NCBI RefSeq assembly: GCF_048128805.1
Contig: NC_136016.1
Span: 18,002,176 to 18,066,175, forward strand
Source of the DNA: Centroberyx gerrardi
Taxonomy: Eukaryota > Chordata > Actinopteri > Beryciformes > Berycidae
DNA: 64,000 nucleotides
Reading direction: 5' to 3'
In this document: in pieces, positions 51,001-64,000 of the stretch
How positions within the stretch are numbered: the stretch's first letter is position 1
How the letters are laid out: each line of letters starts with the position of its first letter
Notes under the pieces: model-generated
Told to the model about the DNA's origin: nothing
The model's input: only the letters and a program-made list of their open reading frames with translations
Database searches by the model: none
Program-made: the position numbers and the translations under genes

Positions 51001-54000
51001 GCCAAACATTACAACATCAATTTATTTTTCTTACAGCTACAGTACACAGTATGTGCGTGTGTGCACTACTGTAAGTAGTTACATTGAACACCACCCATGT
51101 CTTTTTATATGGACTAATTTCTCTTTTACTTTCCCCTTTGCATAATTAATTTAGCATTCACATTGTAGGGTGAATTGGGGCTAACTTCTCAACACTTTCT
51201 CACTGGTGTGTGAACTGTGACTGTTAATGTAGAATGTTCAAATACATAAATATGGGAGTCAGGGGACATTTTGGCAATGATGGACCAACACCATATTTAC
51301 ACAAAACAAGATGAAGGACAGAGGCGAGTGTTGCCTCACACTGTCGTTTCTGTCCTCAGTGACAGTAAAACCCAGTAAGACGGTTTACTGTCTTTACCAG
51401 TGGCAACTTTTCCTTTTGTTTGGTTGCCCAATCAACAAAATCAGTCCTCAGTCTGAGTCAGGAGATGATTTACCATTCTAATGCTATTATATATATTATA
51501 AATATGCATAGTATTATGTATTTAATGATTTAGGTTATTTCTTTGATGGATTAACAGGAATGAGATAAATGACTTCAGCCAGTGCTGCCTTGAATCAGTG
51601 TGAATCAGGTGTGACGTGTCACATGGCGCCAATATCTTATATGACCCAGCTCCTGTCTTGTTTTGACTGCTGGTCCCTGGTTTGGTGCCACTCTAGTTGT
51701 GCTGGCATAGACACAATATGACACAATATGCGATCCATGCAGGTCAGTTATTCCTAGAACAGGTGTCAATACATTTCCTGAAAGAGGAGTTGGCAGTCGT
51801 GGAGTTGCTCACCTTATCCAACCCCTTTTTTGGCTATTAAATAGGTTGAGAAATTCATTAAACTAAGAATATTGACACTATTAGCCTTCCTACATCTGGA
51901 TTGAACCTACAATCTTACTGTTATTTTCCGCTACTAAATGTTTCCTATGTGACATTCTGGGAATTGCACAGCTTTTTTCCGGACATTTTGTCTAAATGGG
52001 CTTTTGTGCAAATCATGTTTGTGCAAACTGTGTCTGTTTCCGGGAAAAGAGGTGTGTCTAAGAGCAGGTTGGAGAGCTGTATATATATGTATATCCCACC
52101 TACTGCCTAAAGTAGTTCTTTTCATTATTGTTTGACATTCATAGCTGTTGATTTATACACTAAACTTTGGACAACAACATTTTGATGAATTATCATATAC
52201 CAAAAACTATGCCAACATATAGTACAGTAATGATTTACAGCAAAAAACATTTATTAACTCTTCTCTGAACTGACAAATTCCTGAAATATTATTTTTACAA
52301 TCTGTAAAAAAAAGTGTACAATTGGTGTACAAAAAATGAGGTTCAAAAGATATAAACAGCAAAAGTCTCTGGTGACACTAGAGGAGACACTTTGTCAATA
52401 TAAAAGACATTTATACTGTATAGTCTTTTTAGATGAGATGAACCAGCATAAGCACTTCTGAAGTTGGCCTAGGAATGTGTCTAATAAATCGGACCACAAA
52501 ATCTCCTGTTTGATACATCAAAAGTTCTAATAAGTTTTATACTGATGAATATATTGACAAGGCCTTTGCTTGGGATTTTCCATCACGTCCGTGATTGCTA
52601 CTGGCCTCTATGGCTCGAAGTCCTGCAGGGTTTCTGCGATCTCGATGCGGGGTGCGATGATGTGTCTGTGGGTCTGCGTGCGTCCGGGGCTTCGGCAGCA
52701 GTCCCTCAGCTGCCTGACCACTCCCCGGAGACTCTCTCGACACGGCCTGTGGATCAGCAGCACCAGCAGCAGACTCGCACAGCTGCCGGAGAACAGGACA
52801 AACTCGGCCACGCTCAGGAACGCTCGCTCATGATGGCTCAGCCCCCCCTTCCCATTCTCCCCCTCCCCCTTCTCCCCCTCCTCCAGCTGCACCGCTCTCA
52901 GCAGCGCCACGCTGTAGAAGAGCTGGCACACGAACATGACCACTGTGACCGTCAGGAACACCGGACCCTCCTCGGACCCGGAGAGGAAACGCCCGTTAGA
53001 TTTCCACTGGCGGACGCAGCCGCCTATCAGAAGTCCAAGCTGGAGAATGTAGGGAATCAGAAAAGCCAGACAGAACTTGGCTGCTGCATATGAAACACCA
53101 GCCTGGACTCGGTCCATATAGCAGTTGTCCCAGTTTCCCAGATCCTTGCTGGGTCCGCGAAGCCCGGCCAGCAGCAGAGAGGACAGGACAGAGACCAGCA
53201 CCACTAGAGCCGCACAAACCCCGGGCCGCCTCAGCAGGGCGTGCGACGGAGGGTCAAAGGTGAGAACGTAGGCCATGAGCACCAGGAGCAACAGGCCGCA
53301 GAGCGAGGCAGTGTTGATGGTGAAGGAGAGAGCGGCGCAGCCCAAACCTGTGGCCGTCAGGTACTCAGGTCTGCAGGCCATTGTGGAGGAGAGGAGCAGG
53401 AGCAGCAGCTGGAAGCCGCAGAAGGCCCAGAGCAGGCAGTCGAGCCAGGCCAGACGCCTCTGGGCTCGGTAGGTCAGGATGAAGCTGTAGAGCAGGAAGC
53501 AGGCCGAGGCGTAGCCCAGCACCGCAAAGACACTGTAGACGTAGTTGGCTCTGGAGGTTAGGTCGTTGGCTGCCATTTCATCAAAAAGGAAGGTATGGGA
53601 GGCTCCTGAGGTGGAGTTGCTCATCACAGTGGAGGACAGATTCACGCTTTGATTCGACTGGAGATGAAAAGAGAAAACACCCTTAGAGCCACTGATTCCC
53701 TCCACAGCATCACCATCAACAGTTTATCAAGCTTTTCTTTACTCCCATCAGGATTTGACCAGAAATCAAGCCAAATATCAAATAAATCAAATATCTCAAG
53801 CGCCTACAAAGACTATTTTTTTTTTTTATGTTGCTATTTGGTTTTTAGTGAGCAGGTTATGACACACAGAAATGCGTTGTGTATTGCAACCTTGCTTGAA
53901 TAGTGAAACTCATTCGTCAGGTATCTTTTATCATACATTGGCTGGAAGTGTGGTTTTACACAATGTTTACTTATTATTGGTCAATCTGTGGTTCATGAAA

Positions 54001-57000
54001 TAAGGTTTACCATGAAGACGCATGTTCTTACAACACATTTTACATTTCCTCCCCAAGCTAACTCACAATGAAACCCAAAAATTGAATCTTCACTTCTAGC
54101 CGTAATTACAAATCTCTACAAGTTTATCCAGTGTAAATATTTACTATGACCACATCTCCCTGCTGCCCTGCCTTTGTGTGCTCGCTTTTGAGGAACTGCC
54201 TGCTCAGACAAACATGTGTTTCCACTTACCATTTTTGCTTTCGTCACCCTTCTTCTGTTTGTTTCTACGAAGCCGACACTGTTTTTGACTCGAAGCCGTA
54301 CGCTCTGAAAATGATGCTTGTTGCATGGACACTGTTGCAACTGCTCACTGTGAATAGCTTTTTTTCATCTTCATGGGCAATACCCAGCCAGCATACTTTC
54401 AGAATGACTTCGTGACCATGTGATCAAAATCTTTTCCTGCCCCCAAACCCCCCCCCCCCCCCCCGCCCCTCTTTTTTTTTCATCACCAAGCAGGCTGAGG
54501 ACCGTTAAACATCAGAGAACATATGTCCCCTTGTTTAAGTTCCACTCGGAGTCAAATGCAAGTTGTACTGTGTTTACTGGCTCCAACATTTAACTGGCTT
54601 CTTATTTGTTCACTATTTCTCTTGAATTTTAGTAAATCTTTTGCCTTGCATACATGCTTCTGCAGGCAAAAGTAGAAATATACAAACTTAGCCTGTTACA
54701 AATGAAAGAATTATGTATTATCTCTATTTTGGTAGTTTTGTTTTCATACCTTAAGTCATAGTTGTAAAAAAAAGAAAAATCTCCATTGAGTTTATTTCTA
54801 ATTTTACACTTCAGTTGTGCCGCTGCAAACATACAGAAATGTCAGCTGCTATAAAGAGTCAGCCGAAGCCTCCACCGCACTCTTACCTTCGCTCAACAGC
54901 CTTCAGTGTAAATGTTTTACTCTCTGAAATCCATTTTTTTTTCATAAAAAGTCACACAAAGACCATCTGTTCACAATGGCTCCTCTGCATACTTAAGCAA
55001 AAATTGGTAGGTGAGAGACACGGTGAGTTGAACATGTTCTGACAAAACAGATTTTTTTGGGGGGGGGGGGGGGGGGTTGAAAGGTGCAAGAGGGCCAGTG
55101 TACTGTAGATTGAGCTCTGCATTTAAAGCTGAAGGGATGTTGCCAACCACAATGAACTTTAAATACGCAGAGAAAATGCGTGTGATGCTGACCTCACAAG
55201 ATTGTAGACGCAGGAAACGTCCCTCTGAACTGCAGAGCAACAGGAAGTGATCCAAACCCAACAAGCAGCAGCATCTAGCAGCCTATTATTTTCATGCTCT
55301 TATCTTTACAAGAAGCTGCCACACTAGTTCTGCAGTCAGTGGAAATCAAATCTAACATTAATAGGAAAATTAGCCCTGCATTGAGTAGAACAGTAAAATT
55401 GATATTGACATATGAAATGGGATTTTGCTGGCAGTGTATACAAATATGAGCATTCTGAAGGATGTTTGATAAAGGTTTTTCGTAAACACTGAAATGATAA
55501 AGGTCTATAGAGGAAAGTCTGTTAGTGTAGATAACTCCAAATCTGCCTTTGTTGTGCTTTGACAGATTTCAGAGCCACCCAGTCGCCCTGCGGTGACACG
55601 GGAGCAGGAGGAAGAGGAGGAGATGATGGAAGGAGAAGAGGACTTGAGCCCGGAGGAGCGACGAGTCCTGGAGAGAAAGATGAAGAAGATCCTGAAAAAA
55701 GAAGAGAAGAAGAAGCTTAAAGCTGAGCCGCAACCCTCAGAGAAACCTGAAGCGTCCGCGCCCATTGCACCTCAGCAGGCCTTAGATTACCTCACCTGGT
55801 AAGAGCAGCTCTTGTTTAACACGGACCAGGTGAATCAACATGGTGCCTCCTGCTGCGAACTCATCACTTCTTACATCAGTGCAAAGCATCCACATGTCAA
55901 TATCCACGCATTTAGCAGATACAATCCAGAGCAATTTACAAGGATCAAAGCCATGGCACCCTGGTATTGATTTAGAGGACCAAAAAGGATCAATCCAGGA
56001 GGCAGCCATCTTTATGCACCTGGCCCCTTTCTGATGGAACTTAAGATGACTGATTCCTTAGTAATATTTCACAGCACAAATATATTCAGTATGTGTTTTT
56101 CTGAAGTGGTTAACACCTTGAATATGGTAGCTAATGCCTGCAAGCTGCCCTGGTTTTGTCTTCGCAGTTGGGCTGAAAACCGCAAAGAGTGGAAGTTCCA
56201 GAAGACCAGGCAGACGTGGCTACTGCAGCACATGTTTGACTCTGAGAAGGTATAACGGTCATTTGAAACCTATTGCCATGTGCATAAAGCTCGTCAGAAA
56301 GTGATTGAGACCTAAACTGAGCTAAAGATTCTCAGCTGGGAGTTTGAGCCGAGTTCATTCAAACTGACGTCAGTGTCAAGTAAAGAACGGGGGATTTTTC
56401 TCCTCTGAGGTAATGGGTGGTGTTGACTTGAAGACAAACTTCCTGTTTGGTTTATCAGTTACATCTACTTCCCATCCTTCATTCCAAAAACGATTTTCAT
56501 GTCACCTTTCAAACAGTTTTTGTGAAATGTTGATGTTTTGTCAATAAAGCATGGTTTAACTGCTACAGCCAATTCTGTTGAAAGAGAAAGTGCTCGAGCC
56601 ACGAAAAGTTCCCCTTAGGTGCACTGATAATCCTGCTCTGAAAAGAGAAATGAAATTAGGAGTGAGATGCTCACTCTTGTGCGGGCGTCTTAGAAGTGTG
56701 TACTCTTGAAACAATTACAACACATTACAACAATGATACTGGCTCTACAGACCTGTGACAGAAAAACACTCTCTGTGCCCATCATTAATTTTGATAAAAA
56801 ACAAAACCAGCAACAATAAATCCAGTATGTAAACTGTCTTGTACATGCATCAAATTAAGAAATTGGAACAGAAAACTTGGAAAAAAAAGAATTACATGTA
56901 GTATACACAATGTCTATACACAGTTTCAACCAATAACCCTCCATATGTATCAACATATTGTCATTGACGGTATATTTTGAGGAATGTGAAAGGGCCATTA

Positions 57001-57604
57001 CAGTATTTAGTGTAGAAACAGTATATCAAGATTTCCATGATTTCTTTAGAAGTAAATATAACAATCTCCGTTGGCAGAAGAGGACATGGAAAGGTAAATT
57101 CTGTTGATAATAATAAACTATTTTTATATAATAGCACTTTTCTAAACAACAAAGTGCTTTCCAAAACAAAAAAGATAAGGTAAGGTATATAAGGTAATTA
57201 TTCTCTCTTTCTTCTGTGTTATCAGTTACTATTGCATACTCGACTTCCTTTTTTTTGTTTCACGTGATACTTATTCGATGAAATCAACTCACAGTACGGG
57301 AATGAAATTCACTTAGCTTCCAAATTCCTCTCCCTGTTTTGGAGGATACTCGTCCTCTTTCTCGTCCGCACAGCTAAGACATACAGTCATGAAATATGTA
57401 TTTATATGTCTGTTGTCTCCTCAGATTTCTGATGAGAGCTTCTCCGTGCTCCTCCAGTACTTGGAGGGGCTGCGCGGCGGGGCGAGGGACACCACAGTGC
57501 AGAAGGCCACAGTCCTGGTCCAACAGCCGGGACAGGGGCCGGACGACAGAGACGGCCAGCAGAGGGCGCACAGAGCCAAACAAGTCATCCAGCTGCTTAC
57601 CTGA
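48017..57604 (+). CDS. c7orf50: C7orf50 homologue (253 aa)
   Basis: Five coding exons: 48017-48160, 48261-48383, 55566-55798, 56168-56249 and 57425-57604; 254 codons including the stop. The vertebrate family is of unknown role, Lys/Glu-rich and likely nucleolar. The start [10 protein letters not shown] is followed by several Lys-rich stretches ([18 protein letters not shown]) that look like nucleolar signals. The conserved core is [20 protein letters not shown], then a predicted helical domain ([20 protein letters not shown] then [14 protein letters not shown]) and [20 protein letters not shown], ending AKQVIQLLT, all as in human C7orf50. The fish protein is longer because of the N-terminal Lys/Glu repeats. 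Intron 3 (48384-55565) hosts two antisense receptor genes, mirroring the human locus where receptor genes lie within or next to C7orf50. Confidence 0.94.
48729..49889 (-). CDS. gper1: GPER1 (GPR30), G protein-coupled estrogen receptor (386 aa)
   Basis: Single-exon rhodopsin-family receptor on the minus strand inside the C7orf50 intron. Human GPER1 binds 17beta-estradiol and signals through adenylate cyclase and EGFR transactivation; in fish it is linked to oocyte meiotic arrest. Diagnostic stretches are [104 protein letters not shown] and [20 protein letters not shown]. NPxxY is intact; the DRY position reads DRF. Cysteines in AALCTFMA and FCFAYV can form the TM3-ECL2 disulfide. N-glycosylation sites (NFT, NGS) lie in the N-terminus. 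I used [10 protein letters not shown] at 49889, which aligns with the human start; an in-frame ATG at 49955 could add 22 residues. Confidence 0.96.
   Translation of the reverse strand: MEVTMYLDYAVSTESNFTVQLNGSLAVVSSPLREASERHQHYTISLFLSCLYTIFLFPVGFIGNILILVVNLGHRGRLTAPDLYFVNLAVADLVLVADSLIEVFNLKGEYYKRAALCTFMALFQQVNMYSSVFFLTWMSFDRFVALTGSMGRSISHARLSCCLIWVCSSLLTVLSFAVAQAQHAGELHFCFAYVSQIQWLEVTLGFLVPFCILGLCYWRIARVLLRGHRRRDGLQQRPRRQKALRMISAAVLVFFLCWLPQNVFVSVHLLRGEADGGTLWRDYPLTGHVVNLAAFSNSCLNPLIYSFLGDTFQDKLRLFLKQKSWAKLHRSTSGNSTGLPAAKTCGRPTCKGEFQSTHFLQSSHILPQTVIYPSNTNHKSEITQLL
50666..50890 (-). other. Possible 5' non-coding exon of gper1
   Basis: On the minus strand, an open, non-repetitive stretch between about 50880 and 50725 ends in a donor-like GACTTGTGTAAGT. 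It lies 0.8 kb upstream of gper1 on the same strand, in a C7orf50 intron that is otherwise mostly A/T-rich. Mammalian GPER1 has spliced 5' UTR exons. Support is weak. Confidence 0.25.
50899..50924. repeat. (CA)n microsatellite
   Basis: CA dinucleotide run in C7orf50 intron 3, next to the candidate gper1 5' exon. Confidence 0.9.
52608..53624 (-). CDS. Orphan seven-transmembrane receptor-like protein (338 aa)
   Basis: Single-exon frame on the minus strand in the same C7orf50 intron as gper1. The start [18 protein letters not shown] (53624) has an N-glycosylation site (NST). Seven hydrophobic segments follow, e.g. [116 protein letters not shown] and [20 protein letters not shown]. The canonical DRY (here LTFDPP) and NPxxY (here SLLLVLLIH) are missing, so it may be an atypical GPCR or a 7TM protein of another type. 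IP-rich TM5 (FLIPYIL) and a Cys tail (RQLRDCC) are GPCR-like. It does not match my recollection of GPR146, the expected neighbour in human. An acceptor-like TTTCATCTCCAG just upstream suggests a spliced 5' UTR. High G+C coding bias in an A/T-rich intron argues it is real. Confidence 0.8.
   Translation of the reverse strand: MSNSTSGASHTFLFDEMAANDLTSRANYVYSVFAVLGYASACFLLYSFILTYRAQRRLAWLDCLLWAFCGFQLLLLLLSSTMACRPEYLTATGLGCAALSFTINTASLCGLLLLVLMAYVLTFDPPSHALLRRPGVCAALVVLVSVLSSLLLAGLRGPSKDLGNWDNCYMDRVQAGVSYAAAKFCLAFLIPYILQLGLLIGGCVRQWKSNGRFLSGSEEGPVFLTVTVVMFVCQLFYSVALLRAVQLEEGEKGEGENGKGGLSHHERAFLSVAEFVLFSGSCASLLLVLLIHRPCRESLRGVVRQLRDCCRSPGRTQTHRHIIAPRIEIAETLQDFEP
54448..54469. repeat. Poly-C tract
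   Basis: Seventeen C residues, one G, then four more C. On the minus strand (that of gper1 and the orphan receptor) this is a G-run that could form a G-quadruplex. Confidence 0.9.
55059..55076. repeat. Poly-G tract
   Basis: Eighteen consecutive G residues after a T run, on the C7orf50 transcript strand, about 0.5 kb before the 55566 exon. Confidence 0.9.
55900..55985. repeat. Interspersed repeat fragment
   Basis: Contains ACGCATTTAGCAGATACAAT and 'cagagcaatttacaagg', a diverged copy of the 'catttagcagacgcttttatccaaagcgacttacaa' motif found in many copies in fish genomes. Lies in the C7orf50 intron between 55798 and 56168. Confidence 0.6.
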
Positions 57605-59757
57605 CACTCCACCATCCTGGGAAGTTGTCAAGTATACCAGAAAAGAACTGCAGCCTCTTTGTTGATCAGTGATTTTTGGGATCTGATCATAAATCCCATG
57701 TTGTTTTGCATGGATGGGTCCACTGGGGGAAGATTAGATTTTATGAGACCACCTGAAAATGCCTGTTATGCATCTCCCATAGCTGTGTTTATTTAAATCT
57801 GTGTCTACATTACTTTCCTTTTCTGTCTTTACATTGCTCATATCCGCATTGTTGCTGAATTGTCTATATAGACTTCCAGCCACAATGCAAGCAAGCATAA
57901 CCACTTCCATATTCAGTTAAGCAGATCCAATTGCAATGTGAGAAGAGTTTTGTACATCCAGACCTGTCGCTTAATGTATGACAACATAAGTCGCATTGAA
58001 ATGACTGTTGCCCCAGTGAGCAAAGACATGAAATCAGTTTGTCTTTTTAATTTTTTTCATATTGAATGTGTCCTGGATAGTTTTGTGCATCTGAGGAATC
58101 ATAACAGTATTATAAATATGCATTGTTCTGAACTCTTAAGTGAAGTCTCTCTGAAGTCACCATTTTATAAGATTTTGTTTATTTATAGTACAGTAATAAT
58201 AGGACAAAATAAGCTTAAATAGATTATTCTAATTACATTTTTTTTTTTTTACAATTTTGTGCTAAATTTGTGTTGAGTCATACTGCAAATTACACCTGTG
58301 GTATAGAGAACTGATTTGACTTTGGTACTTTTTTCTTACCTGACACTCAGTATCCACAAGATGGTATCCACTTTTGACAGTTTGGACAGACATGAAGAGT
58401 CAGAGCAAAGTCACGGTGTACATCACCAAAGATGATATACAGTATAAGGCTGAGAGTCCCGTGGAAATTAAAGCCTCGGGAATGTTTGTAGTTCTGTTTA
58501 TGGTTAGGAAGTACATGACTGTGCATGTCAAGGCCCACGATCTGTAAACTCATTGATGAATATGATTTTCCCCATCCACTGCATAATAACGATCAGCACG
58601 TTTTGCCCTGACAACTGACTTTTCATAAAAACTGACCCTAGTCCATTTCCTCTCTGTCCGCCACTTAGTCGTTAATATTTATGACCAAACCAGCAGACCG
58701 GGGTTTTCTGTAGAGATTCCTATCAACGGCAGCAGGCCAAGGAGACTCATTACAATATCATGCAGACCTAGCTTGCATCCACAACTAGCAACTTAAAAGT
58801 CAGACATCTTTTCTCTTGTCTTTTGTCATCTTTGGCGTTGCTCTGTGTGATAAACAGGGATTACTGAAAAGTTAGGTTTTGCAAATTAAGAATGAGCGTT
58901 CTTCATATTCTGCTACTTAAACTGAATAACCCTAACCCTAACCCCATTTTTAATTTCTCTACCCACTTCATCCAGTTCAGGGTCACAGGGCTGGAGCGTA
59001 TCCCAGCATACACTGGGGCGGAAGGCAGGGAGAGAAACCCTGGACAGGTCGCCAGTTGGTTCATCTGTTCATTCTACACTATACCAAGATAGGTCACTGA
59101 CAATAATCCTCAATAATCAGAGTTCTACAGGGGAAGCGAATCAATATCTGTATTAGACTGCTAAGGGGAAGTCTTTGATATAAAGCCTCTGATGTCAATC
59201 CAGGACTCTGAAAGACTAGATAAGTAAAAAACATTATGCTGCCACTCTACGCTCTGATAGTGAATACAGGTAGTCTCTCTTTAATAACAAAAAAAAGAAA
59301 AAGCATTCTTCTCTGGCCAAACAAAAGATCCTCACACTATTACAGTGATCCATTGTCTTAAAACCACAATATTTATTTATTCCCCAACATGGCGCCATAT
59401 TTACAGTCTGATTGCGTAACAGTTTTTCTGTACAAGTTCTGTAGAAGGTTCTGGCTGGGTGTCTCAGTTCCTATGTAGGAAATGTTTTGCAAATGGACAA
59501 AGTCTGGAAAGGAATGAAGAAATTTGAGATCCACAAATGACTTCAGTTTTTGACTCGCTGTCATTTCTCAGGGAGATATTTGTTGTTCAGAATAATTTCA
59601 GCTGTAGTTCTACAGCCTTGTTGACACTCATCTTGTCCAGCCACTGTCCATGTACCGCACACTGAACACCAACCAAAATCTTCAAATCCAGTCCTGCTGT
59701 TTATATCTGGAAATAGTGTGGGATTTTGAGATGGATGTGACTGGTGGTTGTAGATTT
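57605..59757. other. Intergenic space between the C7orf50 homologue and gnptg
   Basis: Convergent 3' ends. Minus-strand AATAAATAAATA at about 59371-59382 is a candidate poly(A) signal for gnptg. An interspersed repeat lies at 58958-59075. No further coding region is supported. Confidence 0.5.
58930..59075 (+). repeat. High-copy teleost repeat with telomere-like start
   Basis: Begins with CCCTAACCCTAACCCC, then a 'ttcatccagttcagggtcacagggctggagc...tatcccagca...ccctggacaggtcgccag' block that is a very common fish repeat, probably a LINE 3' tail or SINE. The three telomere-like units are too few to be a true interstitial telomere. Confidence 0.65.
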
Positions 59758-62858
<3,101 letters not shown>

Positions 62859-63339
62859 GGCTGAATTATTGGTAAACTAAAATGTGTTATCAGACTCCTC
62901 TGACCTAAACAACAATTAGGTCTTCGACATTCTGCTACACTTCCTGCTTCGTTGGTCGTCTCGAGAAGAAAACACGTCAGGTGACAGGTCAGCTGATCAA
63001 AATAAGCCCTGCGCATGCGTTGTTCTCTCCTTAGACTGCGTGCTTCCAAAGATACCAAGTGGTAGCATAACATTCAGTGCAAGTTAAGTAGAAACTGATA
63101 CAATAATAGCGATACATGTTTTTTAAACTTATAAATTAAGTATATTTAGTTACGGACGCCTAGATAAAATACTAAACATATCTTAAGGAAGATTAATTTT
63201 CAAACACTCATGCTCGTGTCACTCTTTCGTGCTGGTTAGTGTAGCTAGCTAAGTAGAGGAGGCAGTATTTTAAACAGCTGATGGTTAGCTTTCATGCAAA
63301 CTGTAATCTGGTTGTCTAGCTAACCGCTGTGTGTGCAAC
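62859..63339. promoter_or_regulatory. Bidirectional promoter between gnptg and tsr3
   Basis: Start codons of the two divergent genes are 481 bp apart. The spacer has a CpG-containing core near 62950-63020 (CGTTGGTCGTCTCGAG ... CTGCGCATGCGTTG). GCGCATGCG at 63011-63019 matches the NRF1 palindrome (GCGCATGCGC). No TATA box is evident. Confidence 0.6.
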
Positions 63340-63919
63340 ATGGGAAGAAAGAAACAGGGCAAACCTTTCCGCCCTGACAGCAAGGGGAAAGACAAACGGC
63401 ACAAAATGAAGGGGAAATCTTTAGAAGCTTTTACAGAAGAAATGCATACTGCACTAGAAGGTAAAGCTGCACTGACTGTTGATCCAAAATAATGCTTCTA
63501 CCTATTATTATGCTTCATATCTATTCATATTTGGATCTAGCTATTATTATGCTTCATATCTATTCATATGTGGCAACAAAACCAGTAAAATATTATTACT
63601 CATATCCCAAATAAACGTGTGTATAGGTGTTTATTTTACAGTATGTAGGTTGACACTCACATTATAATGTACGCTCATGTCCACTGTCTTGTCCACTGTG
63701 TTTTCCAGCGAGTCTTCACCCAGAGGAGGGAGCAGAGGCTGCTCAGGTGAAGCTGCCTTGTCCTCTTGCCATGTGGGAGTTGGGCCACTGTGATCCAAAG
63801 CGTTGCACTGGCAGGAAGTTGGTCCGCAAGGGCTTTGTACGCAACCTGCGCCTTAACCAGAGGTTTAATGGCCTCATACTGAGTCCAATGGGCACAAAGT
63901 ATGTGACGCCAGCAGACAG
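63340..63919 (+). CDS. tsr3: TSR3, 18S rRNA aminocarboxypropyltransferase (5' part, truncated by window)
   Basis: Two exons are visible: 63340-63460 (ATG) and 63709-63919; the rest lies beyond the right edge. TSR3 transfers the 3-amino-3-carboxypropyl group of S-adenosylmethionine to a hypermodified pseudouridine in 18S rRNA late in 40S maturation. The N-terminus [20 protein letters not shown] is basic, as in the family. Exon 2 gives the RLI-like domain: [54 protein letters not shown]. The phase across the junction (GAAG|GT ... CAG|CGAG) keeps the frame. It is divergent from gnptg, as in human 16p13.3. Confidence 0.95.
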
Positions 63920-64000
63920 GTGTGTTTTGAGTTACCCACTTACATACTGCGCCCATTAAAATGATTACTAGCCTCATTGTTTATTATTATAACAAATTAT

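Larger units (their letters stand above)
48384..55565 (+). other. C7orf50 intron 3 (7.2 kb) hosting antisense genes
   Basis: Bounded by the GTAAGAACG donor after 48383 and the TTTGACAG acceptor before 55566. Besides the two receptor genes it holds a poly-C tract (54448-54469), a poly-G tract (55059-55076) and A/T-rich sequence. At 51070-52540 I see no gene or defined repeat; the 52.1-52.6 kb part would be 3' UTR of the orphan receptor. Confidence 0.7.

Noticed and set aside
58930-58946. CCCTAACCCTAACCCC as an interstitial telomere
   Set aside because: Only about three units and directly followed by a common interspersed repeat.

Overview
The window is nuclear DNA from a ray-finned fish, most likely a percomorph-type teleost. 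Evidence: spliced vertebrate genes with GT-AG introns, proteins very close to human orthologues, compact introns, abundant CA, AT and GA microsatellites, and many short DNA-transposon relics (MITEs) plus LINE and SINE fragments. There are no operons, tRNA or rRNA genes, CRISPR arrays or viral genes. All gene models below were assembled by hand from splice signals. Every multi-exon model keeps its reading frame and totals a whole number of codons.

Layout, left to right: the 3' half of rhbdl1 (+, 6593-10729); a gene-poor stretch to 17.2 kb; an uncharacterised 239-aa helix-hairpin-helix-like protein (-, 17306-19140) sharing a likely bidirectional promoter with wdr24 (+, 21522-26855); a repeat-rich gap with a tRNA-derived SINE and a LINE relic; anks3 (-, 30116-33966); a C8orf33/UPF0488 homologue (-, 35476-38153); a histone H3.3 gene with introns (+, 40528-42039); uqcc4/C16orf91 (-, 43223-46279), whose intron holds a LINE nested in another repeat; a C7orf50 homologue (+, 48017-57604), whose 7.2-kb third intron carries two intronless antisense seven-transmembrane receptors, gper1 and an orphan; gnptg (-, 59758-62858); and the first two coding exons of tsr3 (+, 63340 to the right edge), divergent from gnptg.

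The genes are housekeeping or signalling genes of unrelated pathways: mTORC1 amino-acid sensing (WDR24), lysosomal enzyme targeting (GNPTG), ribosome maturation (TSR3), complex III assembly (UQCC4), chromatin (H3.3), ciliary scaffold (ANKS3), intramembrane proteolysis (RHBDL1) and estrogen/GPCR signalling (GPER1). They are linked by synteny, not by a pathway: many have human counterparts on 16p13.3 (RHBDL1, WDR24, ANKS3, UQCC4, GNPTG, TSR3) and 7p22 (C7orf50, GPER1).

I found no convincing new multi-gene system. The best leads are the orphan 7TM gene nested in C7orf50, the uncharacterised HhH-like protein, a candidate GC-AG intron in anks3, repeated FxFNF motifs in the C8orf33 homologue, and several MITEs with recognisable target-site duplications, one touching a splice donor.
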